Below, piece by piece: positions 1-6,151 of a stretch of DNA of 13,041 nt (position 1 is the first letter of the stretch; each line of letters starts with the position of its first letter). The notes beneath the pieces were generated by a model. It did not search any database. It saw only the letters and a program-made list of their open reading frames with translations, and was not told where the DNA came from. This stretch comes from an uncultured Collinsella sp. (GTDB lineage Bacteria > Actinomycetota > Coriobacteriia > Coriobacteriales > Coriobacteriaceae): NCBI GenBank assembly GCA_902482615.1, contig CABTAA010000022.1:1-13041 (forward strand), given 5' to 3'. A program made the position numbers and the translations under genes.

Positions 1-283
1 CCGTGCCAGGCTGAGCCTTAATCATAACCAGATTATCGGTGCGCAGAACGCCCGTTACGAGCTCGGAAACCATACGCTGCAGGTGCAGGTCCTCTGCCAG
101 AACATAGATGCCCTCAGGGAGCTTACGCAGCCCCATATCGGCAATATCGCGAGAGACAGTCGCCTGCGTGCAATCAAAGCCCATAGCGCGGAGCTCATCG
201 ACCAGCACGCGCTGCGTGCGGACGTCCTTATTGCGCACAATATCTCTAATGGCATCCTGGCGCCCATTGCGTTTTTTAGCCAT
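1..283 (-). CDS. argR: Arginine repressor ArgR, partial (C-terminus beyond left edge)
   Basis: ArgR is a hexameric, arginine-responsive DNA-binding protein that represses arginine biosynthesis and often activates catabolism. The first 94 residues are visible. They begin MAKKRNGRQDAIRDIV and form the N-terminal winged helix-turn-helix. The recognition-helix signature QATVSRDIADMGLRKLPEG falls at residues 40-58, with the Ser-Arg pair at 44-45. The start of the C-terminal oligomerisation and arginine-binding domain follows, with KAQPGT at 89-94, the beginning of the conserved PGxA-type segment. The ATG at 283 is preceded by GGAGAG at a suitable distance. The reading frame is open to base 1 without a stop, so the gene is cut only by the window edge. 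It lies 132 bp downstream of a glycosyltransferase gene. The gap carries a striking inverted repeat, so argR may be transcribed separately. Confidence 0.93.
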   Translation of the reverse strand, partial: MAKKRNGRQDAIRDIVRNKDVRTQRVLVDELRAMGFDCTQATVSRDIADMGLRKLPEGIYVLAEDLHLQRMVSELVTGVLRTDNLVMIKAQPGT

Positions 284-371
284 ACAAACCCTCTCTCCAA
301 AAGATGGCGGAGACAATCAATCAGTGATTGAATAGTTTAACGCTATTTGAAGGCTTTTGTGTATAAGAACG

Positions 372-409
372 CATTTCGAAACAATTCTATGCAAATTTGT
401 TTCGAAATG
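372..409. repeat. Perfect 13-bp inverted repeat carrying two TTTCGAAA palindromes, upstream of argR
   Basis: The arms CATTTCGAAACAA (372-384) and TTGTTTCGAAATG (397-409) are exact reverse complements, separated by 12 bp. Each arm contains the self-palindromic 8-mer TTTCGAAA, at 374-381 and 400-407, so the two centres are 26 bp apart, about two and a half helical turns. The repeat begins 6 bp after the stop codon of the preceding gene and ends 88 bp before the argR start codon. It is AT-rich and lacks a following T-run in the transcribed direction. An operator is therefore at least as likely as a terminator. It does not closely match the ARG-box consensus I know. Confidence 0.6.
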
Positions 410-415
410 AGCCGT

Positions 416-1465
416 TTAGGCGGTTTTTGTGCCCGTCCGGTTAAGAAAAGCTGCCAGATGCGTACACATCACGCAGCGCGCGGGCTTGGCGCTGGCGATC
501 GGCCCAAACAACAGACCGAGCCCCCGATGGTTATCCTTGAGCGCGGCGACCATCTGACGGGTTCGAGGCGCATCGAGCATATCACGCATGCGGGCGGAAC
601 GCTCGATTGACGACACCCCATGCGGGCTCAGACACAAATTCTCGATGCAGGCGACCAGTCCGGCAAAGTAGAACTTTTGGCTTGCTAGCTTGAGCCGACC
701 ACCGCTATCTGCTTCCGAGAGTGAGTCCGCAAGCTCGTCGAGCGCTCGGGTGTCATCGGATACCTTGGCATACATGGGGGGATCAAAGGCATCTGTAAGC
801 TTAGGTGCCGCCGCGTGGAAACAAGCGTCGCCGCAGCCGGACACGCATCGTGCCTGCGAGAGCGCATATGCCATAAACCCAACTGTGCGAAACACCTTGT
901 CGCACAAAAGGCATGTCTCAAACAGCGGGCGGCTGTACATCACGCCAGAGGTCTGAACGACAAGGCCGCCTAAAATCAACTGAGGCAGCCAGGCCACCAT
1001 CGAGGATTTGCTATCAATGGAAATATGAGTAGCATCCGAGACGCGCGAATGGCGGTCTCGATGTGCATCATAGCGGTCGAGCGACACCGTGGGGAACACT
1101 ATGTCTGCCGCAGTATCGCACGCGATATCGACCATCTTGGAAAGGGACTGCGGAGCAAACCACTCATCGGCGTTCATAGCGATGATTTGAGAGCCACGCG
1201 AGGCAGCAAAACCGGCACGAAGACAAGCACCGCGCTTCGCGTCCTCGACGTCAATCAAATCAATATGGATGTCCCTGTCGGCAGCAACTTGAAGCGAATA
1301 GCGCACACCGGGCGCAGCATCGCGGCAGACAACGACAATCTGCAAATCGTAGAGGTCTTGGTTCTGGATACTCTCGAGCGCACGCATCGCATAGCTGGGC
1401 GAACCTTCTACCACAAGGATCACCGAAAGTCGCGGATGCGAGCCACGTCGAACCAAGTTATCCAT
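416..1465 (-). CDS. Divergent family-2-like (GT-A) glycosyltransferase
   Basis: A 349-residue protein. Residues 12-50 (RLSVILVVEG, then ALESIQNQDLYDLQIVVVC) read as the nucleotide-sugar-binding beginning of a GT-A fold glycosyltransferase. AKRGACLRAGFAASRGSQII at 76-95 leads to NADEWF at 98-103, where such enzymes normally have a DxD-type metal motif. Here only Asp100-Glu101 remain, so metal use or activity may be altered. The middle and C-terminal parts are cysteine-rich, with CLLC at 185-188, Cys207, Cys211, Cys215 and CVMC at 331-334. No signal peptide or membrane segment is obvious. Donor and acceptor cannot be told. The ATG at 1465 has GAGAGG directly touching it; a TTG at 1456 would have better spacing, so the start is uncertain by three codons. 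The gene lies between truA and argR with no functional link evident. Confidence 0.7.
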   Translation of the reverse strand: MDNLVRRGSHPRLSVILVVEGSPSYAMRALESIQNQDLYDLQIVVVCRDAAPGVRYSLQVAADRDIHIDLIDVEDAKRGACLRAGFAASRGSQIIAMNADEWFAPQSLSKMVDIACDTAADIVFPTVSLDRYDAHRDRHSRVSDATHISIDSKSSMVAWLPQLILGGLVVQTSGVMYSRPLFETCLLCDKVFRTVGFMAYALSQARCVSGCGDACFHAAAPKLTDAFDPPMYAKVSDDTRALDELADSLSEADSGGRLKLASQKFYFAGLVACIENLCLSPHGVSSIERSARMRDMLDAPRTRQMVAALKDNHRGLGLLFGPIASAKPARCVMCTHLAAFLNRTGTKTA

Positions 1466-1590
1466 CCTCTCGACAGCAATGAATCAAACCGTGGTTCATG
1501 ATACGCCCCAGCAATAAAAGCAATGAGACACCGGTTGTATTGCACGCCAAGAACAGATGTTGAACACGCGCAGCCCACAGATGACGGGTG

Positions 1591-1609
1591 TCGACGCACG
1601 ACGCGTCGA
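1591..1609 (-). other. Small GC-rich hairpin just after truA
   Basis: TCGACGC (1591-1597) and GCGTCGA (1603-1609) are perfect 7-bp arms around a 5-nt loop, starting 8 bp past the truA stop codon. No T-run follows in the direction of transcription, so it is not a classical intrinsic terminator. It could stabilise the truA mRNA 3' end. The rest of the truA-glycosyltransferase gap (1466-1617) shows nothing I can name. Confidence 0.35.
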
Positions 1610-1617
1610 GCCCTCCC

Positions 1618-2442
1618 CTAGTCGAGCACGACGAGCTCGGCGGGATCGTAATCCACGCCCATAAACGTAAGGCCGCAGGCAGGAGCCGTGGGGCCCGCAG
1701 CGGTACGGTCGCAAGCATCGATGACCTCGCGCATCCACTCGGGTTCACGGCGATGCATGCCAATCTCGACAAGCGTGCCCACGATCGTGCGGACCATCGA
1801 ATGCAGAAACGCATTGCCCTCGATGGTAAACGTCAGGATGTCCTCGCCAAACGCAACCTCATGGCCAAACTCGGCACGCATCACGCAGCGGTGCGTGGGC
1901 TTGCCCACAGCAGACGCCACCTTGCAAAAGCTCTTGAAGTCCTGCTCGCCCAGCAGCGCAGTACAGGCCGCAGACATCGCCTCAACATCCAATGGGTAGC
2001 GATACCACCACACCGCACCGCGCGAAAGCACAGGGCGCGCGTCGCGATCGGCAATACGGTACGTATACGTACGGGAACGCGCATCAAAGCGTGCAGAAAA
2101 GCCTTTACGGGCCTTGTAGACCTCGTTTATGGCGATATCTTTGGGCAGGAGGGCATCCATAGCCCTCAGCCACCTACGGCGCGTCAAAGCCAACTCAGCG
2201 TCCGTTACGGGCACGCTGATGAACTGTGCCACCGCATGCACGCCGGCATCGGTACGCCCCGCACACGTCAGGTCGATCGGGCGGCGCAGGAGCGTCTCGA
2301 TAGCGCGGCGCAACTCGCCCGCAACCGTCGTCTGGCCAGGCTGCTCGGCAAAGCCGCTATAGGACGAGCCATCGTAGGCCACGCGGAAAACGAGCGTGGC
2401 GTCGAGCTCGGGAATCGAATTGAAATCAGACGGCGCGGTCAT
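1618..2442 (-). CDS. truA: tRNA pseudouridine(38-40) synthase TruA
   Basis: TruA isomerises uridines 38-40 of the tRNA anticodon stem-loop to pseudouridine. The family signature CAGRTDAGVHAVAQF is present, and the catalytic Asp is residue 65 when counted from the ATG at 2442. The N-terminal FRVAYDGSSYSGFAEQPG segment and the C-terminal FLHSMVRTIVGTLVEIG segment are also typical, and 274 residues is a normal length. A TTG at 2457 would add five residues (MLGAP), but the ATG at 2442 has GGGAG five bases upstream and gives the usual N-terminus, so I prefer it. The gene follows rplQ, a common arrangement in Gram-positive bacteria. A strong terminator lies only 35 bp upstream of this start, so truA is probably expressed by read-through or from a promoter that overlaps that region. 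Confidence 0.95.
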   Translation of the reverse strand: MTAPSDFNSIPELDATLVFRVAYDGSSYSGFAEQPGQTTVAGELRRAIETLLRRPIDLTCAGRTDAGVHAVAQFISVPVTDAELALTRRRWLRAMDALLPKDIAINEVYKARKGFSARFDARSRTYTYRIADRDARPVLSRGAVWWYRYPLDVEAMSAACTALLGEQDFKSFCKVASAVGKPTHRCVMRAEFGHEVAFGEDILTFTIEGNAFLHSMVRTIVGTLVEIGMHRREPEWMREVIDACDRTAAGPTAPACGLTFMGVDYDPAELVVLD

Positions 2443-2477
2443 GGGCGCTCCCAACAAACAGGCAATGGCATTTCGAC

Positions 2478-2508
2478 AAAAAAAGAGGGGTACGCGAACG
2501 TACCCCTC
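2478..2508 (-). terminator. Intrinsic terminator after rplQ
   Basis: Read on the minus strand, a perfect 10-bp stem GAGGGGTACG / CGTACCCCTC closes a TTCG tetraloop and is followed directly by seven T. It begins 26 bp past the rplQ stop codon and is the clearest transcription end in the window. It closes the rpmJ-rplQ (alpha) operon. Confidence 0.93.
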
Positions 2509-2534
2509 GAATATAGCCTATGCAGACGGATTGT

Positions 2535-3002
2535 CTACTCAGCGGTCTCCTCAGCAGGAGCCTCCTCGGCAGCCTCGACCTTCTTGGGAGCAGCGGCCTT
2601 CTTAGGGGCCGGAGCAGCCTTCTTGGCCTTAGGCGTGCAAGGCTCGGTGACGAGCTCCATGATAACGATGGGAGCATTGTCGCCCTTACGGTTACCGAGC
2701 TTCATGATGCGGGTGTAACCGCCGTTGCGGTCCTGCCACATACCCTGGGCAGCCTTGTCGAAGATCTCGGCAACGAGCTGCTTATCGCCGAGCTTGGCGA
2801 TAGCCAGACGACGAGAGTGCAGGTCGCCCTTCTTGGCCCAAGTGATGATCGGATCGACGACCGAACGCAGCGCCTTAGCGCGGGTCTCGGTGGTCTTGAT
2901 GCGGTCGTTCTCGAAGAGGGCCTTAGCAAGGCTCTTCTTCATGGCCTTGGTGTGGCTCGCATCGGTGCCGAGCTTCAGGCCCTTCTTAACGTTGTGACGC
3001 AT
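2535..3002 (-). CDS. rplQ: 50S ribosomal protein L17 with a charged C-terminal tail
   Basis: L17 is an assembly and tunnel-exit protein of the large subunit. MRHNVKKGLKLGTDASHTKA at the N-terminus, RIKTTETRAKALRSVVDPII at 35-54 and GGYTRIMKLGNRKGDNAPIV at 94-113 are diagnostic. The conserved core ends near residue 120. Residues 121-155 form an extra low-complexity tail, first rich in Lys/Ala/Pro and then in Glu/Ala, of the kind seen in several actinobacterial L17 proteins. The ATG at 3002 is preceded by GAGGAG. It is the last gene of the alpha operon, 30 bp after rpoA and just before the terminator at 2508-2478. Confidence 0.97.
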   Translation of the reverse strand: MRHNVKKGLKLGTDASHTKAMKKSLAKALFENDRIKTTETRAKALRSVVDPIITWAKKGDLHSRRLAIAKLGDKQLVAEIFDKAAQGMWQDRNGGYTRIMKLGNRKGDNAPIVIMELVTEPCTPKAKKAAPAPKKAAAPKKVEAAEEAPAEETAE

Positions 3003-3032
3003 GGTCTAGTTTCTCCTCAAATATGCGAAGCA

Positions 3033-3974
3033 TTAAGCCTTCAGGCTCAGGCCCATGGACTTAAGCTTGTCCTTCACTTCCTCGATCGACTTAACACCGA
3101 AGTTACGGATGTTGAGCAGATCGTTCTCCGAGAACTCAACGAGCTGACGGACCGAGTGAATGCTGGCGCGCTTAAGGCAGTTGTAGGAACGGACGGAAAG
3201 GTCCAGATCCTCGATCTGCTTGTCCAGCTCGGCGTTGTCGTTGGTGACCTCGGGAGCGAAGATCGAAGCCTCCTCCTCGACCTCGGGGGTCTCGGCAAGG
3301 TTCATAAAGGCGGCCATATGCTGGTTGATGATATTGGCAGCCTGGACCACGGCGTCGCGCGGGGCGATGGAGCCGTTGGTCTCGATCTCGAGGACAAGGC
3401 GGTCGTAGTCGGTGTGCTGACCGACACGGCAAGCCTCAACGAGCTTGGCGCAACGGGAAACCGGCGAGTACAACGAGTCGACGTGGATCACACCGATGGG
3501 ATCGTTGTCGCGCTTGTTGGCCTCGCCAGAAACATAGCCGCGGCCATAGCCGATGCGCATGCTCATGGTGAGATGGCCACCCTCGGTGAGCGTAGCAATG
3601 TGCTGCTCGGGGTTGACCAGCTCAAACTCGGACGGAATAAAGAAGTCCGCACCGGTGACCTCGCAGGGGCCGTCAACCGAGATGGTGGCGGTCGCCTCGT
3701 CGGTCGTGCCGAGAGCCCTGAAGACAAGACCCTTGACATTCAGGACGATGTCGGTGACATCCTCGACCATGTTAGGGATGGTCATGAACTCGTGCTGCGC
3801 ACCATCGATCTGAATAGCCTCGACGGCGGCACCCTCGAGCGAGGACAGAAGAACGCGACGAAGGGAGTTACCCAGCGTATCGCCGTAACCACGCTCGAGC
3901 GGCTCGACGGAGACACGAGCAGACGTCTCGTTGATCTCTTCGACCTGAACCTGAGGCCTAATGAATTCTGACAT
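3033..3974 (-). CDS. rpoA: DNA-directed RNA polymerase subunit alpha
   Basis: The alpha dimer nucleates RNA polymerase assembly and its C-terminal domain contacts promoter UP elements and activators. Residues 1-228 form the N-terminal dimerisation domain, with the LERGYGDTLGNSLRRVLLSS signature at 26-45. An acidic linker at 229-250 (EVEEEASIFAPEVTNDNAEL) is followed by the alpha C-terminal helix-hairpin-helix domain from about 251. Within it, VRSYNCLKRASI keeps the DNA-contacting Arg262 and Asn265, and LLNIRNFGVKSIEEVKDKL completes the fold. The length of 313 residues is normal. The ATG at 3974 has GGAGG close upstream. rpoA lies between rpsD (32-bp gap) and rplQ, the standard alpha-operon order. 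Confidence 0.98.
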   Translation of the reverse strand: MSEFIRPQVQVEEINETSARVSVEPLERGYGDTLGNSLRRVLLSSLEGAAVEAIQIDGAQHEFMTIPNMVEDVTDIVLNVKGLVFRALGTTDEATATISVDGPCEVTGADFFIPSEFELVNPEQHIATLTEGGHLTMSMRIGYGRGYVSGEANKRDNDPIGVIHVDSLYSPVSRCAKLVEACRVGQHTDYDRLVLEIETNGSIAPRDAVVQAANIINQHMAAFMNLAETPEVEEEASIFAPEVTNDNAELDKQIEDLDLSVRSYNCLKRASIHSVRQLVEFSENDLLNIRNFGVKSIEEVKDKLKSMGLSLKA

Positions 3975-4006
3975 GTATTACCTCCAGCCTCAGCAGCCCG
4001 GATGGA

Positions 4007-4603
4007 CTACTTAGAGTAGAGCTCGACGATGAGCTGCTCGTTGATATCACCGCTGATCTGCTCACGCGTCGGCAGAGCGAGCACGTTACCAGACAGCTTC
4101 TCGATATCGACCTCGAGCCAGCCAGGGACCTCGAAACGCTCGGAGGAAATCAGAGCCTCCTTGATGGGGAGGAGGTCACGGAACTTCTCGCCGACAGCGA
4201 CGACGTCGCCGGCCTTAACGCGGTAGGACGGGATGTCCACGCGCTTGCCGTTCACGGTGAAGTGACCGTGACGGACGGACTGACGAGCCTCTTTGCGGGT
4301 GCGGGCGAAGCCAAGACGGAAGACGACGTTGTCGAGGCGAGACTCAAGGATGATCATGAGGTTCTCACCGGTGACGCCGTTCATCTTACGGGCCTTGTTG
4401 AAGTAGCCGTGGAACTGCTTCTCCAGAACGCCATAGATGAACTTGACCTTCTGCTTCTCGCGCAGCTGCATGCCGTACTCAGATTCCTTGCGACGGCGCT
4501 TGGGCTGACGGATAGATTCCTTCTTGCTGCTGTAACCGAGCTCAGCGGGATCGATCCCGAGCTGACGGCAGCGCTTAAGAACAGGAGTCCTGTCGATTGC
4601 CAT
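4007..4603 (-). CDS. rpsD: 30S ribosomal protein S4, zinc-free form
   Basis: S4 is a primary 16S rRNA-binding protein that starts 30S assembly and, in several bacteria, represses translation of its own alpha operon. The 198 residues contain the S4 RNA-binding domain at roughly 92-155 (SRLDNVVFRLGFARTRKEAR, then HGHFTVNGKRVDIPSYRVK). The N-terminal region has a single cysteine (Cys12) in place of the four-cysteine zinc knuckle of C+ S4 proteins, so this is the C- type. The ATG at 4603 is preceded by AAGGA with rather long spacing. The gene sits between rpsK and rpoA. Autoregulation through the leader before rpmJ is plausible but unproven. Confidence 0.97.
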   Translation of the reverse strand: MAIDRTPVLKRCRQLGIDPAELGYSSKKESIRQPKRRRKESEYGMQLREKQKVKFIYGVLEKQFHGYFNKARKMNGVTGENLMIILESRLDNVVFRLGFARTRKEARQSVRHGHFTVNGKRVDIPSYRVKAGDVVAVGEKFRDLLPIKEALISSERFEVPGWLEVDIEKLSGNVLALPTREQISGDINEQLIVELYSK

Positions 4604-4622
4604 ATTGATACGATCCTTTCAG

Positions 4623-5027
4623 TTACACGCGGCGACGCTTCTTGGGGCGGCAGCCGTTGTGCGGGATGGGGGTCTTGTCCTGGATGCTCGAGACCTCGAG
4701 GCCAGCAGCCTGGAGGGAGCGGATGGCGGTCTCACGACCGGAGCCGGGGCCCTTGACGAAGACGGAAACCTTCTTCATGCCATGCTCCATGGCCTGCTTG
4801 GCAGCAGCCTCGGCAGCCATCTGGGCAGCGAACGGCGTGGACTTACGGGAGCCCTTGAAGCCCACCTGGCCAGCCGACTTCCAGGAAATGACGTTGCCCT
4901 GGGGATCGGTGATCGAAACGATCGTGTTGTTGAACGTAGAACGAATGTGAGCCTGGCCCACGGAAATGTTCTTACGGTCCGCGCGCTTCAGACGGGCAGC
5001 GCGAACGTTCTTCTTAGCAGTAGCCAT
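4623..5027 (-). CDS. rpsK: 30S ribosomal protein S11
   Basis: S11 is a platform protein of the small subunit near the mRNA exit and E site. The segments AHIRSTFNNTIVSITDPQGN, GFKGSRKSTPFAAQMAAEAA and the C-terminal TPIPHNGCRPKKRRRV identify it, and 134 residues is the usual size. The ATG at 5027 is served by AAGGAG, which overlaps the stop codon of rpsM 14 bp upstream. The tight spacing suggests coupled translation with rpsM. Confidence 0.98.
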   Translation of the reverse strand: MATAKKNVRAARLKRADRKNISVGQAHIRSTFNNTIVSITDPQGNVISWKSAGQVGFKGSRKSTPFAAQMAAEAAAKQAMEHGMKKVSVFVKGPGSGRETAIRSLQAAGLEVSSIQDKTPIPHNGCRPKKRRRV

Positions 5028-5041
5028 CTATCTAGCGCTCC

Positions 5042-5416
5042 TTATTTCTTCTTCTTAGCACCGATCTGACGCTTCGGGCCCTTGCGGGTACGAGCGTTAG
5101 TGTGGGTGCGCTGGCCGCGGACCGGGAGGCCCTTGCGGTGACGAAGGCCGCGGTAGCAGCCGATGTCCATAAGGCGCTTGACGTTCTGATTGCGCTCACG
5201 GCGGAGGTCGCCCTCAACCATGATCTGATTCTTATCGATGTAATCGCGGATGGCGTTAACCTCATCCTCGGTGAGGTCCTTAACGCGCGTATCCACGTTA
5301 ACGTTGCACTCGACGCAAATCTTCGTCGCAGTGGTGCGGCCGATGCCGTAAATGTAGGTCAGACCGATCTCAACGCGCTTCTCACGCGGGAGGTCGACAC
5401 CATTAATACGGGCCAA
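5042..5416 (-). CDS. rpsM: 30S ribosomal protein S13, TTG start
   Basis: S13 is a head protein that contacts tRNA and forms the B1 bridges to the large subunit. The sequence MARINGVDLPREKRVEIGLT, the helix-hairpin segment YIYGIGRTTATKI and the C-terminal RGLPVRGQRT-type tail (RHRKGLPVRGQRTHTNARTR) fit the family over 124 residues. The conserved MARI-GVDLP N-terminus begins exactly at a TTG (5416-5414), and GAGGAG lies seven bases before it. The first in-frame ATG/GTG downstream would remove this conserved N-terminus. TTG is therefore very likely the true start. It lies 14 bp after rpmJ. Confidence 0.97.
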   Translation of the reverse strand: MARINGVDLPREKRVEIGLTYIYGIGRTTATKICVECNVNVDTRVKDLTEDEVNAIRDYIDKNQIMVEGDLRRERNQNVKRLMDIGCYRGLRHRKGLPVRGQRTHTNARTRKGPKRQIGAKKKK

Positions 5417-5430
5417 CGTAGTCTCCTCTC

Positions 5431-5544
5431 TTAACCCTGACGCTGCTTATGACGGGGGTTCTCGCAAATGACGAGGACCTTGCCATGGCGCCTAATGATT
5501 TTGCACTTATCGCACATCTTCTTGACCGAAGGACGTACCTTCAT
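5431..5544 (-). CDS. rpmJ: 50S ribosomal protein L36, zinc-binding form
   Basis: A 37-residue protein starting MKVRPSVKKMCDKCKIIRRH and ending NPRHKQRQG. It is the smallest ribosomal protein and organises 23S rRNA near the peptidyl-transferase region. The zinc ligands Cys11, Cys14, Cys27 and His32 are all present, so this is the zinc-dependent (C+) type. The ATG at 5544 is preceded by AAAGGAAG. It is the first gene of the rpmJ-rpsM-rpsK-rpsD-rpoA-rplQ run and follows a 147-bp gap that may carry a regulatory leader. Confidence 0.97.
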   Translation of the reverse strand: MKVRPSVKKMCDKCKIIRRHGKVLVICENPRHKQRQG

Positions 5545-5593
5545 CGTTCTTCCTTTCGGTAGCGCTCAAACTACTTCCCTACTATCTACTCGC

Positions 5594-5681
5594 CCAGCCG
5601 CAGGCGTTTAAAACTATGGCTGGTCTTCACACGCAAACCGACCGTAGGTTGAGCTAAGCCTGCAGTCGGAAAAGAGCGTGT
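5594..5681 (-). promoter_or_regulatory. Candidate structured mRNA leader before the alpha operon
   Basis: Read on the minus strand, this gap can fold into two neighbouring hairpins. The first has an outer helix ACACGC (5681-5676) with GCGTGT (5634-5629). Inside it is CCGACTG...CGGTCGG (5669-5663 with 5644-5638, one G-U pair), extended by AGG/CCU. The second hairpin is CCAGCC (5623-5618) with GGCTGG (5599-5594). GCAGGC (5663-5658) in the first is complementary to GCCTGC (5605-5600) in the loop of the second, allowing a pseudoknot or a switch. Known precedent: the E. coli alpha operon is controlled by S4 binding to a pseudoknot leader. The role here is inference. The rest of the gap also holds a weak promoter-like TTGCGT...TTTAAA pair inside the same sequence. 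Confidence 0.4.
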
Positions 5682-5691
5682 ATGTGTGTCG

Positions 5692-5910
5692 CTATTTATA
5701 GCGATAGGTGATGCGACCGCGGGTCAGGTCGTACGGGGAAAGCTCCACGACAACCCTGTCACCGGGGAGAATGCGGATGTAATTCATTCGGATCTTGCCA
5801 GAAATGTTGCACAGAACCGAATGACCGTTCTCGAGCTCAACCTTAAACATGGCGTTGGGCAGCGGCTCCTTTACCGTACCCTCGAGCTCAATTGCGTCTT
5901 CCTTCTTCAC
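5692..5910 (-). CDS. infA: Translation initiation factor IF-1
   Basis: IF-1 binds the 30S A site during initiation. The S1/OB-fold protein is unmistakable: EGTVKEPLPNAMFKVELENG, SGKIRMNYIRILPGDRVVVE and LSPYDLTRGRITYRYK at the C-terminus. I place the start at the GTG at 5910, giving 72 residues beginning (M)KKEDAIELEG, the standard family length. A TTG at 5916 would add two residues and sits closer to the only Shine-Dalgarno-like run (GAGAAAG), so it is a real alternative. An ATG at 5920 is out of frame. The gene has its own candidate promoter (5978-5950) and is separated from map by a large inverted repeat, so it is probably not simply co-transcribed with secY-adk-map. Confidence 0.95.
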   Translation of the reverse strand: MKKEDAIELEGTVKEPLPNAMFKVELENGHSVLCNISGKIRMNYIRILPGDRVVVELSPYDLTRGRITYRYK

Positions 5911-5949
5911 AAGCAATCATCTTTCTCTAGAAAACGACAGCGATTGAGT

Positions 5950-5978
5950 ATTCTACAATACGCGTGCACGTATCGTAA
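5950..5978 (-). promoter_or_regulatory. Candidate sigma-70-type promoter of infA with an internal palindrome
   Basis: On the minus strand, a -35-like TTACGA (5978-5973) is followed after 17 bp by a -10 TAGAAT (5955-5950, five of six to consensus). The predicted transcript starts about 33 bases before the infA start. The spacer holds ATACG/CGTAT arms (5958-5962 and 5969-5973) and could bind a regulator. The -35 match is weak; the -10 is good. Confidence 0.45.
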
Positions 5979-5990
5979 TATCTTCGTAAT

Positions 5991-6012
5991 GGCTCCACAA
6001 CTAAGTGGAACC
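5991..6012 (-). other. Short imperfect hairpin upstream of infA
   Basis: GGCTCCAC (5991-5998) and GTGGAACC (6005-6012) pair with one mismatch around a 6-nt AACTAA loop. It lies between the infA promoter candidate and the large fold-back. Significance is unclear. Confidence 0.3.
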
Positions 6013-6014
6013 TG

Positions 6015-6031
6015 TTACATTCGAAATGTAA
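6015..6031. repeat. Perfect 7-bp palindrome TTACATT-cga-AATGTAA
   Basis: The arms 6015-6021 and 6025-6031 are exact complements around a 3-bp centre. The site straddles the outer edge of the large fold-back and lies 37 bp upstream of the infA -35 candidate, a position where an activator or repressor could bind. It may instead be only the tip of the larger repeat. Confidence 0.45.
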
Positions 6032-6151
6032 AACAAAGCCGTTCCCTGATGCCCAAGATCGCCTTGAAATGAGAAGGCATAGACCTTGGGGTCATGCCTT
6101 CGAAATTGAAAGCGAGGTTGGGCATCAGGGGGCGGCGACTTTTACATTTCG
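6022..6151. repeat. 130-bp imperfect inverted repeat (fold-back element) between map and infA
   Basis: The two halves mirror each other around position 6086-6087. The outer ends CGAAATGTAAAA (6022-6033) and their complement (6140-6151) match perfectly over 12 bp. CCCTGATGCCCAA (6044-6056) and TTGGGCATCAGGG (6118-6130) match perfectly over 13 bp. The centre has AAGGCATAGACC/GGTCATGCCTT (6074-6085 / 6090-6100, one bulged base) with a 4-nt loop. The stretches between are partly matched, including one single-base shift. The right end overlaps the last codons and stop of map. A transcript could form a very long hairpin. The layout resembles a degenerate palindromic mobile repeat (MITE- or BIME-like), though no flanking duplication is visible. 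It may also end map transcription. Confidence 0.7.

Noticed and set aside
347..610. Plus-strand 87-codon frame opposite the glycosyltransferase 3' end
   Set aside because: Starts across the inverted repeat and lies antisense to a better-supported gene.
1588..2718. Plus-strand open frame (376 codons) opposite truA and the start of the rplQ region
   Set aside because: Antisense of truA and crosses the rplQ terminator; no ribosome site or domain.
2520..3971. Long plus-strand open frame (483 codons) opposite rplQ and rpoA
   Set aside because: It is the antisense shadow of two certain genes with strongly biased codons; low-complexity Leu/Asp/Val product, no recognisable domain.
5918..5920. ATG just upstream of infA as its start codon
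   Set aside because: It is out of frame with the IF-1 coding sequence; the GTG at 5910 or TTG at 5916 is in frame.
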